Assembly: GCF_001747085.1 (NCBI RefSeq) | Contig: NZ_MDJD01000034.1 | Location: 702,243 to 766,242, forward strand | Length of the DNA stretch: 64,000 bases | Source of the DNA: Flavivirga aquatica | GTDB taxonomy: Bacteria > Bacteroidota > Bacteroidia > Flavobacteriales > Flavobacteriaceae | Reading direction: 5' to 3' | Part shown: piece by piece, positions 1-9,045 of the stretch | Layout of the letters: every line of letters begins with the position of its first letter | Position numbering within the stretch: the first letter of the stretch is position 1 | Translations under genes and position numbers: made by a program | Notes under the pieces: generated by a model | Told to the model about the DNA's origin: nothing | What the model saw: the letters and a program-made list of their open reading frames with translations, nothing else | Database searches by the model: none

Positions 1-204
1 ACGCATAGCTTCTATAGAGTATAATAAAAGGTCGCAATATTGCTTAAATAATAATACCTCTTGTTTATTACAAAGCTTTTGCTGTTGTACAGCAACAATA
101 AGTTCTTTAAAAGTAAAATCAACCATTTTATGATAGAATACATAATGCTCTTTGGAATCTAGTATTGCAGAATCTAATGGTGTTACTATGTGGTTTATGG
201 ACAT
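1..204 (-). CDS. N-terminal part of an unrecognised protein (cut by window edge)
   Basis: An open frame starts with ATG at 204 and runs off the left edge without a stop, giving 68 residues beginning MSINHIVTPLDSAILDSKEH. The visible part is soluble and probably helical, with no signal peptide or known motif. It may belong with the coiled-coil gene upstream on the same strand, but about 265 bases lie between them. I do not recognise the family. Confidence 0.6.
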   Translation of the reverse strand, partial: MSINHIVTPLDSAILDSKEHYVFYHKMVDFTFKELIVAVQQQKLCNKQEVLLFKQYCDLLLYSIEAMR

Positions 205-423
205 TTATTTTAATTAAAAATGAACAATCAAAATTTAACAGATATTAATCAAATAGTTGTTGTATTAAATATTACAACATTGTTTATTTAACATGAATTT
301 CACAAATACTATTTAAATAATACTTCTCCTTACGGATAGCTCAAGTTAAGAATTGAGGACTTATCGGAACTACTTTCTGAGAACCTTCTAATTTCGTTCA
401 AGATAAATTTACTAAAAGTTTAA

Positions 424-453
424 CCTTCTTTTGCTTTTTTTAGCAAAAGAAGG
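424..453 (-). terminator. Hairpin just downstream of the coiled-coil gene
   Basis: A perfect 12-bp inverted repeat (CCTTCTTTTGCT / AGCAAAAGAAGG) with a six-base loop lies 16 bases beyond the stop of the gene ending at 470. On the minus strand it is followed by only a weak T-rich stretch, so it is either a terminator or an mRNA-stabilising hairpin. Confidence 0.55.
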
Positions 454-469
454 AAACACTATAATTATT

Positions 470-1819
470 TTAAGACAATAAATCGTCTTCAGAGTCAGCA
501 GGTTTTGGTTTTACTGCAGGCGCTCCTTTATCGCCTTCTCCAGAAGGTTGATTTGCATCGGCTTTATAATAATCTTCGAAAAGTTCTTTCATATCGATAC
601 CATAACGCTCTGCAAAATTCTTTTGTATTTGACCATCTTTAGCTCTTATTTCTTGTAAAGCCTCTGCATAACTACTGTAAACACCTTGCATTACTTTTTC
701 GTGTACTGGAATATTATCCATCATATCTTGACGTGCTTTTGCGCTTGCTGTATGCATAGATGCTAATGTTTCTCCAATATGCTCATCTGTTTTCACACCT
801 AAATGTTCTAAAATAGCTGCAAATTCTTGATCTGTTCTAGCTTTTAAGGCAACTACATAGCCATCATAATATTTTAAACGCTCTTCTGTATCAGACTTTA
901 ATTTAGCTCTATGTGTTTGCAAGTTGCTACGTAAAGATGTTAATACTTTAATTGTTAAATTATGTTTATGTACAAAACTATCTTTAGAGGCTGCTAGAGT
1001 TGTATATGCGTTTTTAAGTCCTTCTAACTCTTCTACTTTTTGCTCTAAAGCGGTCATTTTACCAATAGATTCTGAGTATTCTGTAGATTGTTTATCTGCT
1101 ATATCTTCTAATTCTTGACGTGCTTGTTTTAGTAAGGCATATTGTGCTTCTAGTTTTTCTTCTACTTCTTTCTTTTTCTCTAAAGCCTTGGTATGATTTT
1201 TAGAAGCTTCTACTATAGCGTCTTTTAATTTCTCTTCTACTTCTTTTATTTCTACTTCACGGTTTTTTAATCGTGTTACTGCTGCTTGCGATTTATAAGA
1301 TAGCTCACTTAACAGTGTTTGTATATCTGCACTTTCTATACGTTCTTGGAACATAGCTTTGGCTTTATTATCTGCCCCAGCTCTTACCTTTTCTGCTGTT
1401 TTAAGTGCTGCTTCTGCTTTTGCTATTTTACTTTTACGTCCCCAAAGGTTATTCCACCAGCTATCTGGTACTTTTTGAGCATCTTCTAATTCTATTTTTC
1501 CTCTTTCTACAGCTTTTTGAGCATCATCAATTACTTTTTGTTCTGTAGGGTTAAGGGCAGAGAATTTTTCAAAAATAATACCTACCTCGTCTTGATAATC
1601 TGTTAAATCTTTAATAGCATCTAAAAGGCTGGTTCTATCCTTTTCTGCCATATTTACTACATCATCCAAAGTTGCGTTTAATATTTTTTGACGGCTCTCT
1701 GGATCATCTTCTTGAGACAGTTTAGATTTCATAGTGTCAATGGCTTTTCCCCAATTAACGTCTACTTTTTCGGTTTTCTCGTTAGAATTAGTTTCTAGTA
1801 AATCAAAATCATCTGACAT
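470..1819 (-). CDS. Coiled-coil protein of unknown function (449 aa)
   Basis: The protein is highly charged and almost wholly helical, with no signal peptide or membrane segment, so it should be cytoplasmic. Residues about 90-160 are rich in Ala, Lys and Glu and include a WWNNLWGRK patch. Long heptad-like stretches cover roughly 165-290. The C-terminus is a low-complexity tail rich in Pro, Lys and Asp (last 30 residues). The overall look resembles helical proteins that accompany TelA-type toxic-anion-resistance genes, but no defining motif was found, so this is only a suggestion. It starts at ATG 1819 and appears to be transcribed alone or with the incomplete gene at the left edge. Confidence 0.7.
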   Translation of the reverse strand: MSDDFDLLETNSNEKTEKVDVNWGKAIDTMKSKLSQEDDPESRQKILNATLDDVVNMAEKDRTSLLDAIKDLTDYQDEVGIIFEKFSALNPTEQKVIDDAQKAVERGKIELEDAQKVPDSWWNNLWGRKSKIAKAEAALKTAEKVRAGADNKAKAMFQERIESADIQTLLSELSYKSQAAVTRLKNREVEIKEVEEKLKDAIVEASKNHTKALEKKKEVEEKLEAQYALLKQARQELEDIADKQSTEYSESIGKMTALEQKVEELEGLKNAYTTLAASKDSFVHKHNLTIKVLTSLRSNLQTHRAKLKSDTEERLKYYDGYVVALKARTDQEFAAILEHLGVKTDEHIGETLASMHTASAKARQDMMDNIPVHEKVMQGVYSSYAEALQEIRAKDGQIQKNFAERYGIDMKELFEDYYKADANQPSGEGDKGAPAVKPKPADSEDDLLS

Positions 1820-2047
1820 TTTGTATATTTTTTTTTATTGTTCAAATATTAGGTAAGCAATTTCGTTAAAATATCTCAATTTTAAAAGCAAACAAATATT
1901 TACTTTCGAGAGATTACAACTACACATTCAACAAGTTACATTTAATTTATTTTGCTCAATTTATTAGTATAAATAATTATATAAATGTTACATTATTTTA
2001 CTCTTTTGTTAACTTTCTCTAAAAAAAGCTAATCAATATTCTAAAAA

Positions 2048-2077
2048 TTGTAAAACAAATATTTTATTCTATATTTG
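2048..2077 (+). promoter_or_regulatory. Bacteroidota promoter for the 79-aa membrane protein
   Basis: TTG at 2048-2050 and TATATTTG at 2070-2077 are separated by 19 bases, matching TTG-N(17-23)-TAnnTTTG. The downstream ATG is at 2112. Confidence 0.7.
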
Positions 2078-2111
2078 GAAATCTATTAATCTAAATATCT
2101 CTCTTTAATTT

Positions 2112-2351
2112 ATGTCTATAAATCAGTTAACTTCAATTGTTTTAGGCTCCTCTTTAATAAATAAATATAATATTTTGACTATACTTATTATAGTTATGGT
2201 CATTTTTGGAACCTTATTAATTTTTGGTATTAGAAAATCTTATAAACTAAAAAAAGATAATGAACGATTAACTAATTTAAACACCTCAACTCTTAATAAA
2301 AAGGAAACGTATAAAGATTTTACTGAAGGACATATGTATGATAACAAATAA
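2112..2351 (+). CDS. Small single-pass membrane protein (79 aa)
   Basis: One hydrophobic helix spans about residues 20-42, followed by a basic stretch (RKSYKLKKDN) and a polar C-terminal tail, so the protein probably has its N-terminus outside and a cytoplasmic tail. No family is recognised. That the gene is real is supported by a near-consensus promoter 35 bases upstream and a strong terminator overlapping the stop codon. It sits alone, facing ettA. Confidence 0.6.
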   Translation: MSINQLTSIVLGSSLINKYNILTILIIVMVIFGTLLIFGIRKSYKLKKDNERLTNLNTSTLNKKETYKDFTEGHMYDNK

Positions 2352-2380
2352 AAAATGCGCTCTTTTGGAGCGCATTTTTT
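2351..2380. terminator. Bidirectional intrinsic terminator
   Basis: The stem AAAATGCGCTC / GAGCGCATTTT with loop TTTTG is flanked by A and T runs. It sits between the convergent small membrane protein gene and ettA and can serve both strands. Confidence 0.9.
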
Positions 2381-2387
2381 ATTTACT

Positions 2388-4079
2388 TTATCTTACTAGT
2401 TTTTTATACTTTATCCGTTTAGGCATTAAATCTCCGCCCAATCGCTTTTTCTTATTTTCCTCATAATCTGAGAAGCTTCCTTCAAAGAAATAGACTTGAG
2501 AGTCTCCTTCGAAAGCTAAAATGTGTGTACAAATTCTATCTAAGAACCAACGGTCGTGACTAATAACAACTGCACAACCTGCAAAATTTTCTAAACCTTC
2601 TTCTAAAGCTCTTAGTGTATTTACATCAAGATCATTTGTTGGCTCATCTAACAACAGTACGTTTCCTTCTTCTTTAAGCGTCATAGCCAAATGCAAACGG
2701 TTACGCTCTCCTCCAGATAGAAGTTTTACTTTTTTATTTTGTTCTCCTCCAGAAAAATTAAAACGACTTAAGTACGCTCTTGAGTTTACTTCTTTTCCTC
2801 CCATCATTATCAACTCTTGCTCATCACTAAAGTTTTGCCAAATGGTTTTTTCTGGATCTATATTGGAATGCTTTTGATCTACATAAGCTAATTTAGCTGT
2901 ATCTCCAACTTTAAACTCCCCTTTATCTGGAGTTTCTTCTCCCATAATCATTCTAAAAATAGTAGTTTTACCTGCACCATTAGGTCCAATAACGCCAACT
3001 ATTCCTGCTTGTGGTAAGTTAAAATTTAAATCATCGTAAAGTAATTTATCATCATAACCTTTTGCTACGCTAGAAGCTTCAATTACATTAGTTCCCAAAC
3101 GTGGACCATTAGGAATGTATATCTCTAATTTTTCGTCAAGTTGTTTTTGATCTTGACTCATTAACTTATCGTAATTTTTTAAACGTGCTTTTTGCTTAGT
3201 TTGACGCCCTTTTGTTCCTTGACGAACCCAATCTAACTCACGCTCTAATGTTTTTTGACGTTTAGAGGCTGTTTTACTTTCTTGAGCCATACGTTTAGAT
3301 TTTTGATCTAACCATGACGAATAATTACCTTTCCAAGGGATACCTTCTCCTCTATCTAGCTCTAAAATCCATCCTGCTACGTTATCTAAGAAATATCTAT
3401 CGTGGGTTACTGCGATTACTGTTCCTTTATATTGTGCTAAATGATGCTCTAACCAATGTACAGATTCGGCATCCAAGTGATTAGTTGGTTCATCTAATAA
3501 TAACACATCTGGTTCTTGTAAAAGCAATCTACATAAAGCCACTCTACGTTTTTCTCCTCCAGATAATACACCTATTTTTTTATCGCCATCTGGTGTTCTT
3601 AAAGCATCCATAGCTATTTCAAGCTTCGTATCAAGTTCCCATGCTCCAGCTGCATCAATTTCATCTTGAAGTTCTGCTTGACGATTCATTAACTTTTCCA
3701 TCTTATCTGGATCAGAATAGACTTCTTCCAGACCAAACATATCGTTAATTTTATTGTACTCTTCAAGGATAGCTACAGTTTCAGCAGCACCTTCACGTAC
3801 TACTTCCATTACCGTTTTATCATCATCAAGCTTAGGCTCTTGCTCTAAATACCCTACTGAATAATCTTGTAAAAAAGTAACATCACCTTGAAAATTTTTA
3901 TCAACGCCTGCTATAATTTTTAATAATGTAGATTTACCAGAACCATTAAGTCCTAAGATTCCTATTTTCGCTCCATAAAAAAAGCTTAAATAAATATTCT
4001 TTAATACTGGCGTATTTGCACCTTGAAATGTCTTGGTTAAACCAGACATTGAGAAAATTACTTTTTTATCGTCACTCAT
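2388..4079 (-). CDS. ettA: Energy-dependent translational throttle protein EttA (ABC-F ATPase)
   Basis: This 563-aa soluble protein has two ABC ATPase domains and no membrane segment, the ABC-F arrangement. Domain 1 has Walker A GLNGSGKST at 43-51, signature LSGGEKRR and Walker B LLLDEPTNHLD. A charged linker (about 240-310, with RQGTKGRQTKQKAR) corresponds to the P-site tRNA interaction motif. Domain 2 has GPNGAGKTT, LSGGERNR and LLLDEPTNDLD. EttA binds the ribosomal E site and gates the first elongation step according to the ATP/ADP ratio. Length and linker fit EttA better than Uup or other ABC-F proteins. A terminator lies directly after the gene. Confidence 0.95.
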   Translation of the reverse strand: MSDDKKVIFSMSGLTKTFQGANTPVLKNIYLSFFYGAKIGILGLNGSGKSTLLKIIAGVDKNFQGDVTFLQDYSVGYLEQEPKLDDDKTVMEVVREGAAETVAILEEYNKINDMFGLEEVYSDPDKMEKLMNRQAELQDEIDAAGAWELDTKLEIAMDALRTPDGDKKIGVLSGGEKRRVALCRLLLQEPDVLLLDEPTNHLDAESVHWLEHHLAQYKGTVIAVTHDRYFLDNVAGWILELDRGEGIPWKGNYSSWLDQKSKRMAQESKTASKRQKTLERELDWVRQGTKGRQTKQKARLKNYDKLMSQDQKQLDEKLEIYIPNGPRLGTNVIEASSVAKGYDDKLLYDDLNFNLPQAGIVGVIGPNGAGKTTIFRMIMGEETPDKGEFKVGDTAKLAYVDQKHSNIDPEKTIWQNFSDEQELIMMGGKEVNSRAYLSRFNFSGGEQNKKVKLLSGGERNRLHLAMTLKEEGNVLLLDEPTNDLDVNTLRALEEGLENFAGCAVVISHDRWFLDRICTHILAFEGDSQVYFFEGSFSDYEENKKKRLGGDLMPKRIKYKKLVR

Positions 4080-4169
4080 TGCTTTTTAATTATTTTCCTT
4101 AACCTATTTTTATTTTTTATTAAAACTACAGGTAATATTTTAGTGATGTAACTAAATACTGTAAACGCT

Positions 4170-4352
4170 TTAAACGCGTCCTTTTAAAGCATTGAAAACC
4201 CATGCTACGGCAAAAAAGCCAATACCAACAGCTCCAAAGCCATACCCTGCCACATCATCGTACCTAAAAGCTCCTAACGCTATTAATAAAAGGCCCATTA
4301 AAATCATTATCCATGTAGCCCAAGCTAAAACCGTATTTTTATTCATTGCCAT
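4170..4352 (-). CDS. Small membrane protein, CAL67264-like family (60 aa)
   Basis: Two hydrophobic helices (about 8-27 and 34-55) joined by a short RYDDVAGYG turn and ending in KGRV match the pattern I recall for the CAL67264 family of tiny Flavobacteria membrane proteins. Its function is unknown. It lies 90 bases upstream of ettA on the same strand, so the two may be co-transcribed; I recall this pairing in relatives but cannot confirm it here. Confidence 0.75.
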   Translation of the reverse strand: MAMNKNTVLAWATWIMILMGLLLIALGAFRYDDVAGYGFGAVGIGFFAVAWVFNALKGRV

Positions 4353-4410
4353 AATCTATTCTTATTTTTTGGTAATTAGTTTAAAGGCAAATATCGTAGT
4401 TTTTAAATAA

Positions 4411-4436
4411 AAAAGCACCCGATTAGAGTGCTTTTT
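4411..4436 (-). terminator. Intrinsic terminator of the pirin operon
   Basis: The stem AAAAGCAC / GTGCTTTT with a ten-base loop is flanked by A and T runs. It lies 22 bases beyond the stop of the downstream pirin gene and before the next minus-strand gene. Confidence 0.8.
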
Positions 4437-4458
4437 CCCATTAATCAATGATAAGATT

Positions 4459-5175
4459 TTAATTCATAGGTACTTCTATAATGATTATTTTAGAATTTTC
4501 ATTTGCCTTAATAGAAATAGTTTCAATTTCTGAAACACCAATAGCGTCTTTTGATTTCAAAATAGCCTCATCAACTTTAACCTCGCCTTCAACAATAAAC
4601 AAATAAAAACCATTGTTACTATCTTTAATAGTTAAGTCTATTGATTTTTCGGACTCTAAATTAGAACGATAAATATAAGCTTGCTGATTAATGGGCAACG
4701 CGTCTCCTTCCAGCTTATCTTTTGGAGCTACAACAGTTTGAAACTTGTTTTTTTGATTATTAGAATGAAACTTTCTTTGCTCATAATTAGGTTCGACTCC
4801 CATCTCTTGAGGAACGATCCAGAGTTGTAAAAAGTTAACTTCATCTATTTTACTATCATTAAATTCTGAATGTGTCAAACCTGTTCCTGCACTCATAACT
4901 TGTACTTCATCAACTTCTATAGCACGTGTATTCCCCATACTATCCTTATGTGATAATGCACCTTTTAATGGAATAGAAATAATTTCCATATTTTGATGTG
5001 GATGTGTACCAAACCCCATTTTAGGCTGCACAATATCATCATTTAAAACTCTAAGCGCTCCAAAATTCATACGTTCTGCATTTTGATAACTAGCAAAACT
5101 AAAAGTATGGTGTGATTTTAACCAACCGTGATTGGCAAATCCTCTGGTTTCTGATTTGTGAATTATTGTTTTCAT
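4459..5175 (-). CDS. Pirin family protein, YhhW-type (238 aa)
   Basis: This is a bicupin of the pirin family, close in length and motifs to E. coli YhhW, which has quercetin 2,3-dioxygenase activity in vitro. The metal ligands of the N-terminal cupin are in place: His58 and His60 (GTHPHQNMEI), His102 and Glu104 (LTHSEFN). The start MKTIIHKSETRGFANHGW is typical. It lies 19 bases after a second pirin gene, forming the end of a cluster with a MarR regulator and an FMN reductase, which suggests a role in quinone or electrophile handling. The physiological substrate is not known. Confidence 0.9.
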   Translation of the reverse strand: MKTIIHKSETRGFANHGWLKSHHTFSFASYQNAERMNFGALRVLNDDIVQPKMGFGTHPHQNMEIISIPLKGALSHKDSMGNTRAIEVDEVQVMSAGTGLTHSEFNDSKIDEVNFLQLWIVPQEMGVEPNYEQRKFHSNNQKNKFQTVVAPKDKLEGDALPINQQAYIYRSNLESEKSIDLTIKDSNNGFYLFIVEGEVKVDEAILKSKDAIGVSEIETISIKANENSKIIIIEVPMN

Positions 5176-5194
5176 AACATACTTCTTTTTAATA

Positions 5195-6067
5195 TTAACT
5201 TACTGGAAGAAACCCCATTTTTCCCATTTGATAATCGCGCATAGCTTCCATTATTTCTGTTTGTGTATTCATAACATATGGACCGTATGTTGTTACGTTT
5301 TCTTTTAAAGGAACTCCAGATAGAAATAAGAGTTTACTGGTTTTATTTGCTTTTATTGAAAAACAGTCTCCGTCTTGATTAAACTGAATTAATTGATTTT
5401 TATTTAACTCTAAATTTTCATATTTATTTATTAAAACATCACCTTTTAGTAAATACACCATTGATTGATGCGATTCTTCTAACGACATATTATATGTTCC
5501 GCCCTCTACAGCATCAATCATATAAGCATTCACAGGTGTTTGCGTTGCTATTCTACCATAAACACCTTTTAACTCTCCTGCTATAATTTGAATATGTACT
5601 TTATCATCTTGAGAAGATATCACATTAAAATCATCATTTTTAGCATGCTGATAATTTGGTGAAATCATTTTTTTTGCTGCTGGTAAATTCAACCACAATT
5701 GAATACCTTCTAATATCCCTCCTTTTTGCACAAATGCTTTTGTTGGTGCTTCGGCATGAATAATCCCTCTCCCAGCAGTTGTCCATTGTACATCTCCTGC
5801 TTTTACAACACTTTTATTACCTAAGGAATCACGATGTAATTGTTCGCCTTGTATTAAAAAGGTTATAGGTTCAAAACCTCTGTGTGGATGCGGTCCTAAA
5901 TCAAACGGATTATTTCGTTCTGAAATTTCATAAGGCCCATAATGATGTAGTAGCACAAATGGATCTATACCGTCTATATCCAGAGTAGGAACAGGTTGCC
6001 TCAATTTTATTGGCCCCATGTTAACAAAATGACTTTTTCCTATATGCTTTATCGTACTTAGTTTCAT
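5195..6067 (-). CDS. Pirin family protein (290 aa)
   Basis: A longer pirin paralogue. Metal-binding residues are His60 and His62 (GPHPHRGFE), His104 and Glu106 (GIIHAEAP); the C-terminal cupin (about 165-280) ends GPYVMNTQTEI, typical of canonical bacterial pirins. Probably an iron-dependent, cytoplasmic dioxygenase-like or redox-sensing protein. It is the third gene in the cluster, 65 bases after marR and 19 bases before the YhhW-type pirin. Two different pirins side by side suggest paralogues with distinct substrates rather than a recent duplication, as their sequences are clearly diverged. Confidence 0.9.
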   Translation of the reverse strand: MKLSTIKHIGKSHFVNMGPIKLRQPVPTLDIDGIDPFVLLHHYGPYEISERNNPFDLGPHPHRGFEPITFLIQGEQLHRDSLGNKSVVKAGDVQWTTAGRGIIHAEAPTKAFVQKGGILEGIQLWLNLPAAKKMISPNYQHAKNDDFNVISSQDDKVHIQIIAGELKGVYGRIATQTPVNAYMIDAVEGGTYNMSLEESHQSMVYLLKGDVLINKYENLELNKNQLIQFNQDGDCFSIKANKTSKLLFLSGVPLKENVTTYGPYVMNTQTEIMEAMRDYQMGKMGFLPVS

Positions 6068-6132
6068 GATATTTATTTTTTAATTTCCATGAAGACAAAT
6101 ATCTTTTGTAATAAGCTAAAAGGATTGGATTA

Positions 6133-6570
6133 TCATCTCATTTTATCTAGCAAATTACTTAATTGCTCTGCTTCTTCTTCTGTTAAATTCTTAATTAAAA
6201 AGTTATTAGGATTATCTTGTATAGCTTTCAAAATTAAATCTCCTTCTTTAGTAATCGCTATTTTAACGACACGCCTATCTTGCTTTGACGGCAAACGTTC
6301 TATATATTTTTTAGCACATAACTTATCCATTAAACGCGTTGCATTGGGAGAACGCTCAATCATTCTATTTTTTATTACCTGAACATTTAAAGGTTCTTTT
6401 GCTCCTCTTAAAATTCGTAAAACATTATACTGCTGAGGAGAAATCCCATAAGACTTAAAAAACTCAATTTGATTACTATTTATCCAATTAGCGGTATAAA
6501 TAATATTGATTAACGCTTTAACTTTATTATTATCAAATTTTGAATTTATATCTTTTGAAATATCTCCCAT
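6133..6570 (-). CDS. MarR family transcriptional regulator (145 aa)
   Basis: A winged-helix repressor-type protein. The recognition helix region reads NVQVIKNRMIERSPNATRLMDKL and is followed by the wing with QDRRVVKIAITKEG, the classic MarR DRR signature. I choose the ATG at 6570 (MGDISK) over a TTG two codons earlier. It lies 23 bases after the FMN reductase gene and upstream of two pirins, the usual layout for an autoregulated quinone- or oxidant-response cluster. An inverted repeat over the operon promoter (7170-7181) is a candidate operator. It has a single Cys, so a thiol switch, if any, would be one-Cys. Confidence 0.88.
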   Translation of the reverse strand: MGDISKDINSKFDNNKVKALINIIYTANWINSNQIEFFKSYGISPQQYNVLRILRGAKEPLNVQVIKNRMIERSPNATRLMDKLCAKKYIERLPSKQDRRVVKIAITKEGDLILKAIQDNPNNFLIKNLTEEEAEQLSNLLDKMR

Positions 6571-6593
6571 TTTCAATATGCTTTAAATCGTTT

Positions 6594-7124
6594 TTATAGT
6601 GCTTTTTGAAAAGTATCTACTTGCTTAACTAATTTAGATTTCAATTCTTCATTAACAAGTTTATCTTCAGAAAAATTATCTCCAAAAAAAGGTAAACTAA
6701 AGTCTGCTACTATGTTTCCTCCCATATATGGGAAACGCCCTTTAGCAATCTCTAAAACTGTTGTTCCACCTCTTCCTCCTGGTGAAGTTGCCATAAGTAA
6801 CATAGGCTTATCGCTCCAAAGCTTTCCATCTATTCTAGACATCCAGTCAAAAATATTTTTAAATACTGTCGCATATGCTCCATTATGTTCTGCTAAAGAA
6901 AGTATTATGCCATTTGATGATTTTATAGCTTCTAAAAACTTATGAGCATTTTCTGGTATACCATATTCGTTTTCATAATCTATACCATAAAGAGGCAATT
7001 CAAAATTGTTTAAATCTAAAACTTTAGTCTCAACATTCGTTACCAAACTAGCAGCATAAATTGCTAACTTTTTATTAATTGATGCTTTACTATTAGTTCC
7101 TGCAAAAGCTATTATGTTTTTCAT
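6594..7124 (-). CDS. NADPH-dependent FMN reductase-like oxidoreductase (176 aa)
   Basis: A flavodoxin-fold protein of the NADPH-dependent FMN reductase / azoreductase family. The phosphate-binding loop near the N-terminus (AGTNSKASINKKLA) and the mid-protein signature (LAEHNGAYATVFKNIFDWMSR) are clear, and SPGGRGGTTVLE follows. It likely reduces quinones or flavins using NAD(P)H in the cytoplasm. First gene of a four-gene cluster with marR and two pirins, behind a near-consensus promoter. Exact substrate unknown. Confidence 0.85.
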   Translation of the reverse strand: MKNIIAFAGTNSKASINKKLAIYAASLVTNVETKVLDLNNFELPLYGIDYENEYGIPENAHKFLEAIKSSNGIILSLAEHNGAYATVFKNIFDWMSRIDGKLWSDKPMLLMATSPGGRGGTTVLEIAKGRFPYMGGNIVADFSLPFFGDNFSEDKLVNEELKSKLVKQVDTFQKAL

Positions 7125-7145
7125 TTTTATATGATTTTAATATAG

Positions 7146-7181
7146 CAAATATAAAAATAAAACATTTATTTTCCAAGGAAA
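7146..7181 (-). promoter_or_regulatory. Promoter and candidate MarR operator of the redox cluster
   Basis: On the minus strand TATATTTG (plus positions 7146-7153) is preceded by TTG (7174-7176) at 20 bases, a near-perfect Bacteroidota promoter. The TTG lies inside an inverted repeat TTTCC-AA-GGAAA (7170-7181), where a bound repressor would block the sigma factor. Assigning it to the local MarR protein is inference. Confidence 0.6.
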
Positions 7182-7350
7182 CTATTTCCGTGTAATCATT
7201 TTGTGATTTTATTAACAACATTACTATGAAAAACAATCTCAATGTCTAACTAAGAGTAAGTAATGTCCTCTTTTTAAGCTTATTTTAATTCATAATTGGT
7301 ATAACGTTTTTTTATTCAAAAAAAAAAATCTTCTTTATATATTAAAGAAA

Positions 7351-7370
7351 AGGGAGCTATAAAGCTCCCT
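7351..7370 (-). terminator. Terminator of the nuclease gene
   Basis: The perfect stem AGGGAGCT / AGCTCCCT with loop ATAA is followed on the minus strand by TTTTCTTT. It lies 30 bases beyond the nuclease stop. Confidence 0.85.
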
Positions 7371-7399
7371 CTAAAAATAAAACATAAATGATACTATCT

Positions 7400-8830
7400 C
7401 TAACTCGATGGTCCATTATCTATCCTAGATTCCAAGACGGACTCTATTGAATTTGGTATATTTTCTAATAAATCGTAGCCTGTTAAACTTTCTATAGCAT
7501 TTACAGAAGTTCTAAAACTTGTCCAATCTCTACTAATGTTTTGACTGTTAGGGACGTTTATAGCAATAACTCTTGTTGAGGTTGTTACTCTATTAATGTC
7601 ATTAGTGCCATTAGGTAATATCAATGCTACTTTCCAAAAAGAACTTGGCACAGTAATTCTTCCACTACTAATTGTAGATGCAAAACCATTTCTACCAGTA
7701 CCACCACTTCCTGCAACTCCTGCTATAATATGTATTTCATTACCTCTAGAGGTTAGAGATCTTAAATAGTTTTCGAAGCTATTCCAACTTTTTTGATTAT
7801 TATCTGGAGATTGGGGTGCTATATTACTAACATAAAAAGTATTAGAATTAGATCCTGATGCATATGTTCTATCTCCAGATGGACATAAATGACCGCGATC
7901 GAAACCAGAACCAGTGTAATTGTTAGAACTAGGCTTAAAAAAACTATTTGGTAGTGCTGTATCACTTCTAAAACAATCACACCTAACGGTACTACCAATC
8001 CATGCACTACTTAAATGCCAACTTACCCAATTAGCCGTTCCTCTACTATTGTTATAAGATAAACTATAATCTGGTCTAGATAAATAGTAATTAGATGAGC
8101 TAGTACCTGCATTAGACGGATTACCAAATGTGATATTACTATCTCTTGATGGATTACCACTATCTCCACCACTATCTCCACCACCGGTAGCCCCCGTGGT
8201 AACTTCAAAATTATCTATATTAATACGATTAGAGCCTCCTGAAATTTTATAAATACCATAACGTACACTTCTCGTCTCGTTTACGTTAAAAGTTACCGTA
8301 TTTAATCTAGTAGAGTTTGTATTTACAGTATTTCCTATGAAGAACCAATTAGCACCATTATCATATGATGCTACTAAACGCCAATTGGAACTTCCATCAT
8401 TTCCATATTTAGCATGACGTATACTTATCTTTTTTACTCCATCATCCATGTTAAAGCTCATGGTAGCATGTCCTGTATTTCTAATTCTTATAGATTTAGA
8501 GCCAAATTTTCGGTCACTTGATAATACTCCAATTAAAGCATCAGATAGACTCCAACTACCAGAACTAAGGTTTACATTTCCAGTAGAGTAACTTTCTTTT
8601 TTTCCTGATTCATAAGTTTCAATAAATCCAGAACTTCTTCTAATAAGAAGATTATGCTCATGAGGTCCCTCATTGTCGTAAAAATTTGTTTGAACATCTA
8701 TACTGCCATTAATCTCTAACGGAATAGATTTTGTTACTTCGTAAAGCGGTTCTTCATCTGTGTTACAACTAATTAATAATAACGACACAAAAATGAATGC
8801 TAAATAATAGTTAAAGTTAAAAAATTTCAT
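7400..8830 (-). CDS. Secreted lipoprotein DNA/RNA non-specific endonuclease
   Basis: A 476-aa exported protein. A lipobox (LLLISC) puts the lipidated Cys at residue 22. Residues about 50-212 look like a beta-sandwich domain, followed by a Gly/Ser/Asp linker (GGGDSGGDSG). The C-terminal half is a beta-beta-alpha-Me nuclease of the NUC1/EndA family with the catalytic motif DRGH at 311-314 (His314 as general base) and the downstream NIAPQSPDNNQKSW stretch carrying the metal-binding Asn. It should degrade extracellular nucleic acids at the cell surface, for nutrition or matrix turnover. Single gene, with its own terminator. Confidence 0.9.
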   Translation of the reverse strand: MKFFNFNYYLAFIFVSLLLISCNTDEEPLYEVTKSIPLEINGSIDVQTNFYDNEGPHEHNLLIRRSSGFIETYESGKKESYSTGNVNLSSGSWSLSDALIGVLSSDRKFGSKSIRIRNTGHATMSFNMDDGVKKISIRHAKYGNDGSSNWRLVASYDNGANWFFIGNTVNTNSTRLNTVTFNVNETRSVRYGIYKISGGSNRINIDNFEVTTGATGGGDSGGDSGNPSRDSNITFGNPSNAGTSSSNYYLSRPDYSLSYNNSRGTANWVSWHLSSAWIGSTVRCDCFRSDTALPNSFFKPSSNNYTGSGFDRGHLCPSGDRTYASGSNSNTFYVSNIAPQSPDNNQKSWNSFENYLRSLTSRGNEIHIIAGVAGSGGTGRNGFASTISSGRITVPSSFWKVALILPNGTNDINRVTTSTRVIAINVPNSQNISRDWTSFRTSVNAIESLTGYDLLENIPNSIESVLESRIDNGPSS

Positions 8831-9019
8831 AATAAATTAGATTGAGTTTGTAAAAAAAATCACGTAAATTTAGGATAAAATTCTCACTTTAATTATTAAC
8901 TTCATAATAACAAAATGTTATGTAGTTGTTATAAATTAGCATCTTATGTAAATAATTAGTTTTATTTTTAAAATATTATTCCTTTATTTTTTAATATCAT
9001 TAAAATTCCTTCTTTTTTG

Positions 9020-9027
9020 TATTTTCG
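9020..9027 (+). promoter_or_regulatory. Promoter -7 element of the carboxylase gene
   Basis: TATTTTCG lies 19 bases before the ATG at 9046 in the typical T-rich context, one mismatch from TAnnTTTG. No clear -33 TTG was seen. Confidence 0.45.
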
Positions 9028-9045
9028 TGCAAACAATACATACTA

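Noticed and set aside
924..1118. Plus-strand frame inside the coiled-coil gene
   Set aside because: Low-complexity shadow of the real gene on the other strand; no promoter or motif.
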